NCBI GenBank assembly: GCA_036845725.1
Contig: DAIUDK010000029.1
Span: forward strand, 1-39,342
Length of the DNA: 39,342 bases
Source: DSWT01 sp036845725
GTDB taxonomy: Bacteria > Chloroflexota > Anaerolineae > B4-G1 > SLSP01
Direction: 5' to 3'
Below the pieces are notes generated by a model, which searched no databases, had not been told where the DNA came from, and saw only the letters and a program-made list of their open reading frames with translations. Below are positions 33,043 through 39,342 of this stretch, piece by piece. Each line of letters opens with the position of its first letter. The first letter of the stretch is position 1. The translations under genes and the position numbers were made by a program.

Positions 33043-33070
33043 AGGGTCAGGGATTAGGGACCAGGAATCA
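33043..33070. repeat. Four-unit degenerate heptanucleotide array before the kinase gene
   Basis: Four 7-base units fit RGGRHYA (AGGGTCA, GGGATTA, GGGACCA, with GGAATCA one change away). It lies in the 93-base gap between the LysM and kinase genes. Confidence 0.75.
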
Positions 33071-33115
33071 GGCTGTCCGATCCCTAGTTCCATTTACTAT
33101 TTCAAGGGGAATGAC

Positions 33116-34348
33116 ATGGATGATTTGAGCGGTCGCACCATCGGTGGCTACCGGTTGACGGAAAGGATCGGTTATGGCGATGCGGCGGTCGTCTATCGCG
33201 CGTTTCAGGCACAATTGGAGCGTTGGGTGGCGATCAAAGTCCTGCATATCGACGATGCGGGCGGACAGCAGTTCCTGCGACGCTTTCAGCGTGAGGCCCA
33301 CGCCATTGCCAGCTTGCGACACCCGAATATTCTCAACATCTACGATTACGGCGAGGATCAGGGCTATGCCTTCATCGTCATGGAATACGTCGAAGGTGGT
33401 TCGTTGCAGGCCCGTCTGAACGGCACACCATGGAATGGCACCGAAGCGCTGAGCCTGATCATCCCGGTAGGCGAGGCGTTGTCTTACGCCCATTCCAAAG
33501 GCATTGTCCATCGTGATGTGAAACCCGGCAATATTCTGCTGGCGCGCCCGGATTGGCCGCTTTTAACCGATTTTGGCCTGGTCAAGGTCTCAGACGTGTC
33601 ACAAAAACTGGCAGGCTCGAAAAGCCCTGCGGTGTCGCAGAAGCTCACAGCCCCCGGCTCTGTTTTGGGAACGCTGGCTTATCTCGCGCCGGAACAGGCT
33701 GCCGGGAAGGACGCCGATGCCCGTGCCGATATTTACAGTTTGGGCGTGACGTTGTACGAGCTTCTGGCTGGCCGTCTGCCCTTGCCCGCGCGAGCGCCTG
33801 AATCATCCGTCTCGCTACGGATGTACAATCCCAACCTTCCGGCATCGCTGGAGACGGTCCTGCTGCGTGCTCTGGATCATGACTTGGCGGTTCGTTATCC
33901 CCGTATGGACCTTTTCGTCAACGACCTCAAACAGGTAGTGCAGTCGCTCAAGCAAGCTGAACAGGCCGTTCACCCGGTGACGGCCCGTATGGAAACCATG
34001 CGTCTCGACGCGCAGGAGGCGGTGACCGGCCCGCGTTTGTTTATCGCCACATCGGGCGTGGCGCTTTCCATCCCTTTAGCGGACGAGGTGGTGGTCGGGC
34101 GGACTGATCCCATGCTGCCGCAGCCGCCAGACGTCGATCTCCAACCTTACGGGGGCGGCTCAGCCGGTGTTTCACGCCATCACGCGCGTTTCCTGCGCCG
34201 TTCCGAAGGGTGGTTCCTGGAGGACTTACAGAGCACCAACGGCACGTATCTGAACGAAGTCCGCCTTCTACCTCACCGTCCCGTGCGACTGAACTCCGGC
34301 GATCTTTTACGCTTTGGGCAGTTGACCTTGATCTTCGAGGAAGGCTGA
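33116..34348 (+). CDS. Ser/Thr protein kinase with C-terminal FHA domain
   Basis: The 410-residue product has a complete Hanks-type kinase (about 10-270): Gly loop IGYGDAAVVYRAF, AIKVL, catalytic loop HRDVKPGN, DFG, and APE in YLAPEQ. The activation segment holds a short duplication, VSQKL at about 161 and 173, rich in Ser and Thr. Residues about 305-410 form an FHA domain (VVVGRTD, GVSRHHARF, LEDLQSTNGTYLNEVRL), which binds phosphothreonine. No membrane segment is present, unlike many bacterial PASTA kinases, so it is cytosolic. AAGGGGAA precedes the ATG. A PP2C gene lies 1.9 kb upstream, suggesting a kinase-phosphatase pair. Autophosphorylation read by its own FHA domain is an inference. 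Confidence 0.95.
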   Translation: MDDLSGRTIGGYRLTERIGYGDAAVVYRAFQAQLERWVAIKVLHIDDAGGQQFLRRFQREAHAIASLRHPNILNIYDYGEDQGYAFIVMEYVEGGSLQARLNGTPWNGTEALSLIIPVGEALSYAHSKGIVHRDVKPGNILLARPDWPLLTDFGLVKVSDVSQKLAGSKSPAVSQKLTAPGSVLGTLAYLAPEQAAGKDADARADIYSLGVTLYELLAGRLPLPARAPESSVSLRMYNPNLPASLETVLLRALDHDLAVRYPRMDLFVNDLKQVVQSLKQAEQAVHPVTARMETMRLDAQEAVTGPRLFIATSGVALSIPLADEVVVGRTDPMLPQPPDVDLQPYGGGSAGVSRHHARFLRRSEGWFLEDLQSTNGTYLNEVRLLPHRPVRLNSGDLLRFGQLTLIFEEG

Positions 34349-34394
34349 TCGTTTTAACCTGCAAACGCGTCGACAAAGACCTTTTGTTAGAATG

Positions 34395-34423
34395 AAGCCC
34401 ATGGGAAACGTGGGCTTTTTGTT
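34395..34423 (+). terminator. Intrinsic terminator after the FHA kinase gene
   Basis: AAGCCCATG (34395-34403) pairs with CGTGGGCTT (34409-34417), one G-U pair included, around GGAAA, and continues into TTTTTGTTT. Confidence 0.85.
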
Positions 34424-34473
34424 TGATCCAGTTTTTCTAACAGAATTTATACGCAAAAACCTAGAGAAGTCGC

Positions 34474-34502
34474 TTGCATTATTGCGTGATAGCGAGTAGA
34501 AT
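34474..34502 (+). promoter_or_regulatory. Promoter of the orphan anchored protein gene
   Basis: TTGCAT (34474-34479) and TAGAAT (34497-34502) are 17 bases apart. The ATG at 34559 would have a leader of about 50 bases. Confidence 0.6.
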
Positions 34503-34558
34503 AGTTTCTGGATATTGTTATAACCTGTCTGGTATGAGATTGTAACGGAGTGCGATAA

Positions 34559-35563
34559 ATGACGCCTAGGCTGACTTTCTTTTGCGAACTGGACGCTGCT
34601 GCCCTGCAGGCGCTTTTCACTACCTCCCAGATAATCGAAGACCTGCGTGCTTTGGGCGCGGGTGTGAGTCTAGGGTTGCGCGACCTTAGCCCTGAGCGTG
34701 CTGAGATTGTACAACGCCTCAACGCTGCTGAGATCCCCGTCATCGCGTGGCTGCTCTTGCCGGAAGCGCAAGGATACTGGTTCAACCTCGATAATGCCCC
34801 AGAAGCCATTGCCTTCTACGCGGATTTTCGCGTATGGACGGAGATGCACGGCTTGCAGTGGAACGGCGTCGGCCTTGATATCGAACCGGACATGCGTGAG
34901 CTAAAGAAATTCATCGCCGGGGATCGCCGCGCGTTGCTCACGCTCTTCCGCCGCTTTACAGACGCGGAGCGGCTCAGGCGGGCGCAGCAGCACTACGCGG
35001 GATTGATCGCGCAGATTCGCGCCGACGGCTATCGCGTCGATGAGTACGCCATTCTTTTCGTCGTGGATGAGCGGCGGGCCGGCTCCCGGTTGATGCAGCG
35101 TTTCCTGGGATTGGTCGATTTGGAAGTCGACCGCGAAGTGTTGATGCTCTACAGCAGTTTTATGCGTCCGTTTGGTCCCGGTCTGCTGTGGAGTTATGCG
35201 CCGTCCGCCGGATCGGTGGCGGTGGGCAGCACAGGGGGTGGGGTTACCGTGGGCGGCGTCGATCAAATCCCGCCGCTGACGTGGGACGAATTTGCCCGCG
35301 ACTTGCGCCTGGCCCACGCCTGGAGCGACGACATCCACATCTTCAGCCTCGAAGGTGCGGTCCGCCAGGAGTTTTTGTCCCGATTGCGAACTTTCGATTG
35401 GGATGCACCGGTTGCGCCGCCGTTGCGGGAGTTCGGGCAGGTCGAGCGCGTGCGTCAGGCCTGGCGTGCCGTCCTGTGGGCCAGCGCCCATCCCGGCGCG
35501 GTGTTGGCCGGGGTCATAGTCTTGTTCTGGCTGACTTCTCGTTTGGCGCGCAGGAAAACCTAA
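34559..35563 (+). CDS. Unrecognised TIM-barrel-like protein with C-terminal membrane anchor
   Basis: The 334-residue product matches no family I can name with confidence. It alternates strands and helices in a TIM-barrel-like way (VSLGLRDLSPERAEIVQRLN, IPVIAWLLLPEAQGYW), with a possible acidic site in GVGLDIEPDMREL near residue 105 that recalls GH18-type or related barrels. No signal peptide is present. The C-terminus is a single membrane segment (AVLAGVIVLFWLTSRLARR), so it may be tail-anchored facing the cytoplasm. It has its own promoter, and CGGAG lies upstream of the ATG. The next gene starts 52 bases after its stop, with a heptanucleotide array between, and may be co-transcribed. Confidence 0.65.
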   Translation: MTPRLTFFCELDAAALQALFTTSQIIEDLRALGAGVSLGLRDLSPERAEIVQRLNAAEIPVIAWLLLPEAQGYWFNLDNAPEAIAFYADFRVWTEMHGLQWNGVGLDIEPDMRELKKFIAGDRRALLTLFRRFTDAERLRRAQQHYAGLIAQIRADGYRVDEYAILFVVDERRAGSRLMQRFLGLVDLEVDREVLMLYSSFMRPFGPGLLWSYAPSAGSVAVGSTGGGVTVGGVDQIPPLTWDEFARDLRLAHAWSDDIHIFSLEGAVRQEFLSRLRTFDWDAPVAPPLREFGQVERVRQAWRAVLWASAHPGAVLAGVIVLFWLTSRLARRKT

Positions 35564-35573
35564 TGGATTCGAA

Positions 35574-35601
35574 ATTGACTCTCGACCTTTGACTTTTGAC
35601 A
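35574..35601. repeat. Four-unit heptanucleotide array before the DUF4139 gene
   Basis: Four 7-base units share the pattern YGAC near the middle (ATTGACT, CTCGACC, TTTGACT, TTTGACA). The array lies just upstream of the GGAGG site of the gene at 35616. Confidence 0.75.
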
Positions 35602-35615
35602 TTTTGGAGGTTTGC

Positions 35616-37547
35616 ATGGCACAATTACCGATCACCCGGATGACCTTGTATAAGCACGGCGTGGGCTTTTTCGAGCGCCGGGCACAGTTGAGTGGCGAGG
35701 AAGTGGAACTCTCCTTCCGCGTGACGGAGATGAACGACATCCTGAAGAGCCTCACCGCCATCGACTGGGGCGGGGGACAGGTGCTCGGCGTCGATTATGC
35801 CACGCCGCAGAGCCGCGAGGAGCGCCTCGCCGGGTGCTCCATTCGCCTGGACGACGACCGCAGCCTGCGGGACTTACTGGCCTGCCTGCGGGGACGGCGC
35901 GTCGCGCTCTCGCTGGATCAGGGCGAAACGGTGACGGGCAAGCTACTCGGCCTCGACGAACCATCGGAGCGCCAGCCTTTGGCGTCGGCGATGGTCTCGC
36001 TGCTGCTTGACGAGACGGCAACGGTTCACACTGTAGCGTTGGAGCGCGTGCAGAACGTGGACATCCTCGACGAGCGCGGGGCGGCGGATTTGCGCTTCTT
36101 CCTGCAAACATCGCTCACGCAGGACGAGTATCGCAGCGTGACCGTCCGTATGTCGCCGGGCGAGCACGATCTCTCCGTCAGCTACATCGCGCCCGCGCCG
36201 ACGTGGCGGGTGAGCTATCGCCTGGTGCTCGATCCAAAGGTGAAAGGCGGGCCGAAGGCGCTGCTCCTGGGGTGGGGCATCTTCGACAACCGGCTGGAAG
36301 AGGACTTGCAGGGGATCTCGCTCGCGCTCGTAGCAGGCATGCCGATCTCCTTTGTTTATGATCTCTACACGCCGTTCACGCCGGAGCGCCCGGAGGTGAA
36401 GGAAGAAGCGCGTGTCGCGGCTGCGCCGGTGGAATTTGAGGGCGCAGCTTTAGGCGCGGGCGTTGGAGAGACGGCAGTGCCGAGGGCGATGCGTGCGGCA
36501 ATGGCCGCACCTGCTCCCGCCGCGATGCAAAAACTGGCGGCACGCGATGCTATCGCAGCCGCCCAGACCGTCACGACGAAGGGGGAGGCGTTGGGCGAAC
36601 TCTTCCAGTACGTTATCCAAACGCCGGTGACGGTGGGGCGCGGCCAATCGGCAATGGTGCCGGTGGTGTCGGCGGATCTGGCGTACCAGAAGGATTTGCT
36701 CTACAACGGGCGTAAAATGGCGACGCACCCGGTCGCCACGTTACGGATGAAGAACGCAAGCGGCTTCACCCTGGAACGCGGCCCGGTGACGGTGCTCGAC
36801 GATGGCGAGTACGTGGGCGAGGCCGTGTTGCCGTTCACGGCGGTGGGTGGCGAGGTCGTGGTCCCTTACGCGGTGGAGTTGGGTGTTAAGGTGCGCGAAT
36901 CCAGCGGTTCGAGCCGGGAGATTTATCGGCTGTTCATCAAGGGCGGCTATCTGCATTTCGAGGAATGGGACGTGCGCTGGCAGGAGTATCGTCTTTCGAA
37001 TCAAACGGCGGACCCGGTCACTGTGCTGGTGGAGCATCCGCGTTTGGCGCAGTATGAACTCCACGAGACGGCACCGCCCAAGGAACGCACCGACGAGTAT
37101 CTGCGCTTCGAGACGCAGACGTCGGCCTGGGGTGAGAAGACGTTGAAAGTGCAGGAGCGCCGTCTCCTGAGCCGCTACGAGGAGGTGCACAAGCAGTCGC
37201 ATCAAGCTCTTGAACGGTATCTCAAGCAGGGGTTGTTGGATCGTAAAGTTTACGACCAGATCAGTAAGTTGCTGATGCTCTATGACACCATCGCCGATTA
37301 TGAAAAGCAGTTGAAGCAGCTTGAGGCCGAGCGGGACAAGATTTACAAGGCTCAACAGCAGGTCCAGGGGAACATGCAGGCACTGTCGCAGGTGGGCAAG
37401 GAGGGTGCGTTGCGCGCGCGCTACGTCGAGCAACTGGAAGAAACCGAAGCCCAACTCCGTGGACTGGAGAAGCGCGAAGCTGAGTTGAAGGCGGCAATTA
37501 AGCAGGTGGAGGACGAGATCGCTGGGCGGATCAAGGCCCTGGGATAA
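35616..37547 (+). CDS. DUF4139-family protein
   Basis: The product is 643 residues from the ATG at 35616 (GGAGG upstream). It starts MAQLPITRMTLYKHGVGFFE and contains the APTWRVSYRLVLD core of the DUF4139 family, whose members are widespread and mostly uncharacterised. A Pro/Ala-rich linker (about 270-320) interrupts the middle. The C-terminal 110 residues form a strong coiled coil (DYEKQLKQLEAERDKIYKAQ and onward). No signal peptide or membrane segment is seen. An in-frame start 27 bases upstream lies inside the heptanucleotide repeat and was rejected. Function is unknown. Confidence 0.85.
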   Translation: MAQLPITRMTLYKHGVGFFERRAQLSGEEVELSFRVTEMNDILKSLTAIDWGGGQVLGVDYATPQSREERLAGCSIRLDDDRSLRDLLACLRGRRVALSLDQGETVTGKLLGLDEPSERQPLASAMVSLLLDETATVHTVALERVQNVDILDERGAADLRFFLQTSLTQDEYRSVTVRMSPGEHDLSVSYIAPAPTWRVSYRLVLDPKVKGGPKALLLGWGIFDNRLEEDLQGISLALVAGMPISFVYDLYTPFTPERPEVKEEARVAAAPVEFEGAALGAGVGETAVPRAMRAAMAAPAPAAMQKLAARDAIAAAQTVTTKGEALGELFQYVIQTPVTVGRGQSAMVPVVSADLAYQKDLLYNGRKMATHPVATLRMKNASGFTLERGPVTVLDDGEYVGEAVLPFTAVGGEVVVPYAVELGVKVRESSGSSREIYRLFIKGGYLHFEEWDVRWQEYRLSNQTADPVTVLVEHPRLAQYELHETAPPKERTDEYLRFETQTSAWGEKTLKVQERRLLSRYEEVHKQSHQALERYLKQGLLDRKVYDQISKLLMLYDTIADYEKQLKQLEAERDKIYKAQQQVQGNMQALSQVGKEGALRARYVEQLEETEAQLRGLEKREAELKAAIKQVEDEIAGRIKALG

Positions 37548-37625
37548 CGCGCGAAGATTCGCGCCGCGAGGATTCGCGCAGCGTCGAACGCGTGACGCCT
37601 TTCATAACAGCCCGGAGGATCATCG

Positions 37626-38588
37626 ATGCCGATTTGTCGAACGTGCAGGGGAGAGTATGAGGTAATTGTGCCGCTACGCTCCTCGTCTGGTGCATCTGCA
37701 GATAACGGTGCCGCCTCCCCGGTTCCGCAACGGAGGCTGTGCCCGCGTTGCGGAGGCGATGTGAGTGTGTGGGATCAACTCGATACGTCGTTGGCCGGGT
37801 TCATCATCTGGGAGGGCGGCATTTTGGCGCTGCTGCCGGCAACGGCAGCGTTGGCGGTATGGCTTTTTTGGATCCCACCGGAACAGTCGGGCAACTACTT
37901 CCCAGTTTTAACCTTTGTCTGTTTGGGCCTGTGCGCGTTGTTGTTCTTTTTGATCTATGACGCGCGCTTGTCCTGGTGGGAACATATATGGGCAGAACAG
38001 GTTTACCGAACTCCCCGTATCTCACTGACCTCATTGATAGTCATAACGGCTCTCGGCGGCTTGCTCTTCTCACCGCTTTGGGTGTTGTATTACACAAGTG
38101 TGGGCAGGCCCGATGATTTCGTTAGCAAAGTGCTCTTCGCCTTCATCTATGTTTCGTCTTTTGTGTGTTTGACAGCCGCGGTGACATTGGTCGTTGTGAG
38201 CGTGTACGTCGCGCGCCTCGAAAAGAACGCCCCACCGCCCATTTTCGTGAATACCGATCGCCTGTTGCAAGTGGTTGTGAAAGCGGGGATCTCCGTCATC
38301 AACTTACCCGGTCTGGCAGAGAACACCGCAACGAAGTGCGCTAACGCCGAAACGGCTTACGAGGTCTTGCAAACCCTGCGTTTTCCCGAGAACGGCGGCA
38401 TTTTTGTGCTGCTCCGTGAATGCAAATGTGTCGAATATCCGAGCATCGATGGAAAGAAGCAAGGTAAACTGATGGAAATGTTGTGGCGCATCCAGGCCGA
38501 CCGTTGGGGACGTATCCAGGTGCTTCGTCCGGGGACGCTGGAACCCTTTGATGGGGATAAGCGCATTTTCCGGGAGATCGGCCGATAA
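37626..38588 (+). CDS. Zinc-ribbon multi-pass membrane protein of unknown function
   Basis: The 320-residue product starts with a zinc ribbon formed by CRTC (Cys4, Cys7) and CPRC (Cys39, Cys42). Four hydrophobic segments follow between about residues 60 and 200 (for example LSLTSLIVITALGGLLFSPLW-type stretches), then a soluble C-terminal domain of about 110 residues (TDRLLQVVVKAGISVINLPG to KRIFREIGR). I do not recognise a family. GGAGG precedes the ATG. It follows the DUF4139 gene by 78 bases and ends before a terminator-like hairpin. Confidence 0.8.
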   Translation: MPICRTCRGEYEVIVPLRSSSGASADNGAASPVPQRRLCPRCGGDVSVWDQLDTSLAGFIIWEGGILALLPATAALAVWLFWIPPEQSGNYFPVLTFVCLGLCALLFFLIYDARLSWWEHIWAEQVYRTPRISLTSLIVITALGGLLFSPLWVLYYTSVGRPDDFVSKVLFAFIYVSSFVCLTAAVTLVVVSVYVARLEKNAPPPIFVNTDRLLQVVVKAGISVINLPGLAENTATKCANAETAYEVLQTLRFPENGGIFVLLRECKCVEYPSIDGKKQGKLMEMLWRIQADRWGRIQVLRPGTLEPFDGDKRIFREIGR

Positions 38589-38616
38589 TCCACTTGATCT
38601 GCTCGTCGTCGACTAT

Positions 38617-38650
38617 GCCGCCCACACTATTTCTGTGTGGGCGGCGTTTC
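38617..38650 (+). terminator. Terminator-like hairpin after the zinc-ribbon membrane protein gene
   Basis: GCCGCCCACAC (38617-38627) and GTGTGGGCGGC (38635-38645) form a perfect 11-bp stem with a seven-base loop, followed by GTTTC. The T tract is short. Confidence 0.65.
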
Positions 38651-38721
38651 GTAGGCTGACTCACCTTACGAGTCGCGCTGTAAGTGCGATTCCTACACTA
38701 GCGAGCGCTTGTGAGACAGGT

Positions 38722-38748
38722 TTGACATATGCCGTCAAGTGGTAGAAT
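38722..38748 (+). promoter_or_regulatory. Promoter of the PHP-domain gene
   Basis: A perfect TTGACA (38722-38727) and TAGAAT (38743-38748) are 15 bases apart, slightly short of the ideal 17. The leader to the ATG at 38767 would be about 12 bases and includes the GAGGTG ribosome site. Confidence 0.5.
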
Positions 38749-38766
38749 GGCGATTCGAGGTGACAG

Positions 38767-39342
38767 ATGAAAATTGACTTACACGTCCACAGTTCAGAAC
38801 GTTCGCCCTGCGCCAAGTCGCGGGAGGAAGAACAAATCCAGGCTGCCATCGCATGTGGCCTGAACGCAATGGTGATGACCGATCACGGGCGGCTTGTGTT
38901 GCAGGCGCACCTGGACGCCCTGAATCAGAAATACGCGCCGTTTCGCATCTTCGGCGGGGTAGAGATCACCGTCGAAGAGAAGGAGGATGTGCTGGTGTTG
39001 GGTATCCACGACCCTGTTTTGGAATCGCGGAAGTGGACCTACCCAGAGCTGTATGCTTTTGTGCGGCGGTACGATGGGTGGATGGCAATTGCGCATCCAT
39101 TTCGCTATCGACCGACCATTAACGTTGATATAGAGCATTACCCGCCCGACGCGCTGGAAGCGTGCTCGATGAACGTGCCGCGGGGAGAACGGCAGCATAT
39201 CCGTGAGATTGCGAAGTGGCTCGGCATCCAGGTGGTGTGCAACTCCGATGCGCACGTCACGCAGTCGCTCGGTGTGGCGTACAATTGCCTGAACGAGATT
39301 CCGGCGGACGAAGCCGATTTGGTGCAGCTTTTGCGCAGCGGT
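38767..39342 (+). CDS. PHP-domain metal-dependent phosphoesterase, N-terminal part (cut by window edge)
   Basis: The frame from the ATG at 38767 is open to the end of the window (192 codons, no stop). It has the PHP metal-ligand motifs in order: DLHVHS at residues 5-10, MTDHG, GGVEITVEE, AHPFR and NSDAH. PHP enzymes hydrolyse phosphoester bonds with two or three metal ions; small stand-alone members act on nucleotides or small phosphates. GAGGTG lies before the ATG and a promoter is visible. Stand-alone PHP proteins are about 200-280 residues, so little is probably missing, but this cannot be seen here. Confidence 0.88.
   Translation, partial: MKIDLHVHSSERSPCAKSREEEQIQAAIACGLNAMVMTDHGRLVLQAHLDALNQKYAPFRIFGGVEITVEEKEDVLVLGIHDPVLESRKWTYPELYAFVRRYDGWMAIAHPFRYRPTINVDIEHYPPDALEACSMNVPRGERQHIREIAKWLGIQVVCNSDAHVTQSLGVAYNCLNEIPADEADLVQLLRSG

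Noticed and set aside
1..39342. tRNA, rRNA, riboswitch or insertion-sequence genes
   Set aside because: Reading the intergenic regions revealed no cloverleaf, T-box, known riboswitch core or transposase frame; a covariance-model search could still find something I missed.

Overview
The window looks like part of a genome bin from the phylum Chloroflexota, most likely an Anaerolineae-type anaerobe. This is inferred from gene content: GC-rich DNA, envelope proteins with Pro/Thr linkers and LysM repeats, an NBR1-type Ig domain, large TPR proteins with PDWL motifs, and FHA-linked Ser/Thr kinases beside PP2C phosphatases. No rRNA or tRNA gene was seen, so taxonomy stays an inference. A run of 100 N at 6554-6653 shows that this is a scaffolded draft assembly.

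Layout. (1) 1-2072, minus strand: indolepyruvate:ferredoxin oxidoreductase iorA, then iorB cut by the window edge. (2) 2349-6342, plus strand: a helicase-associated-domain protein, galactokinase, and an alanine dehydrogenase relative with altered key residues. (3) 6418-10148: an etfB-etfA-fixC-fixX operon (electron-bifurcating type) ending in a strong terminator. (4) 10335-15395, minus strand: a nucleoside diphosphate kinase with a large insertion and a 1316-residue TPR protein carrying arrays of W-L motifs. (5) 15751-20567, plus strand: a membrane-anchored glycoside-hydrolase-like protein and the GTPase Obg. (6) 20564-22368, minus strand: a HIT, GNAT and aminoglycoside-phosphotransferase-like gene set, divergent from an MFS transporter at 22526. 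(7) 23852-31238: a membrane cyclophilin, a DsbA-cyclophilin fusion lipoprotein, a tandem class III cyclase with AAA and TPR regions, and a pseudokinase/zinc-ribbon/PP2C protein, closely packed. (8) 31439-38588: a LysM protein with a degenerate metallopeptidase domain, an FHA-containing Ser/Thr kinase, an orphan TIM-barrel-like protein with a C-terminal anchor, a DUF4139 protein and a zinc-ribbon membrane protein. (9) 38767 to the end: a PHP-domain phosphoesterase, cut by the edge.

How the genes may work together. IOR, the alanine dehydrogenase relative and EtfAB-FixCX are all redox enzymes that fit anaerobic amino-acid oxidation, with ferredoxin, NAD(P)H and quinone pools connected by bifurcation. 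The cyclase, PP2C, kinase and FHA genes form a signalling neighbourhood, interleaved with extracytoplasmic folding and cell-wall-binding proteins; this suggests envelope sensing, but no direct link is visible.

The most notable points are the pseudo-heterodimeric cyclase resembling mammalian soluble adenylyl cyclase, the W-L motif scaffold, the insertion-bearing NDK, the DsbA-cyclophilin fusion with a preserved internal ribosome site, the zinc-ribbon-split pseudokinase fused to PP2C, and dispersed 7-bp-phased tandem repeats, one of which lies inside iorA.
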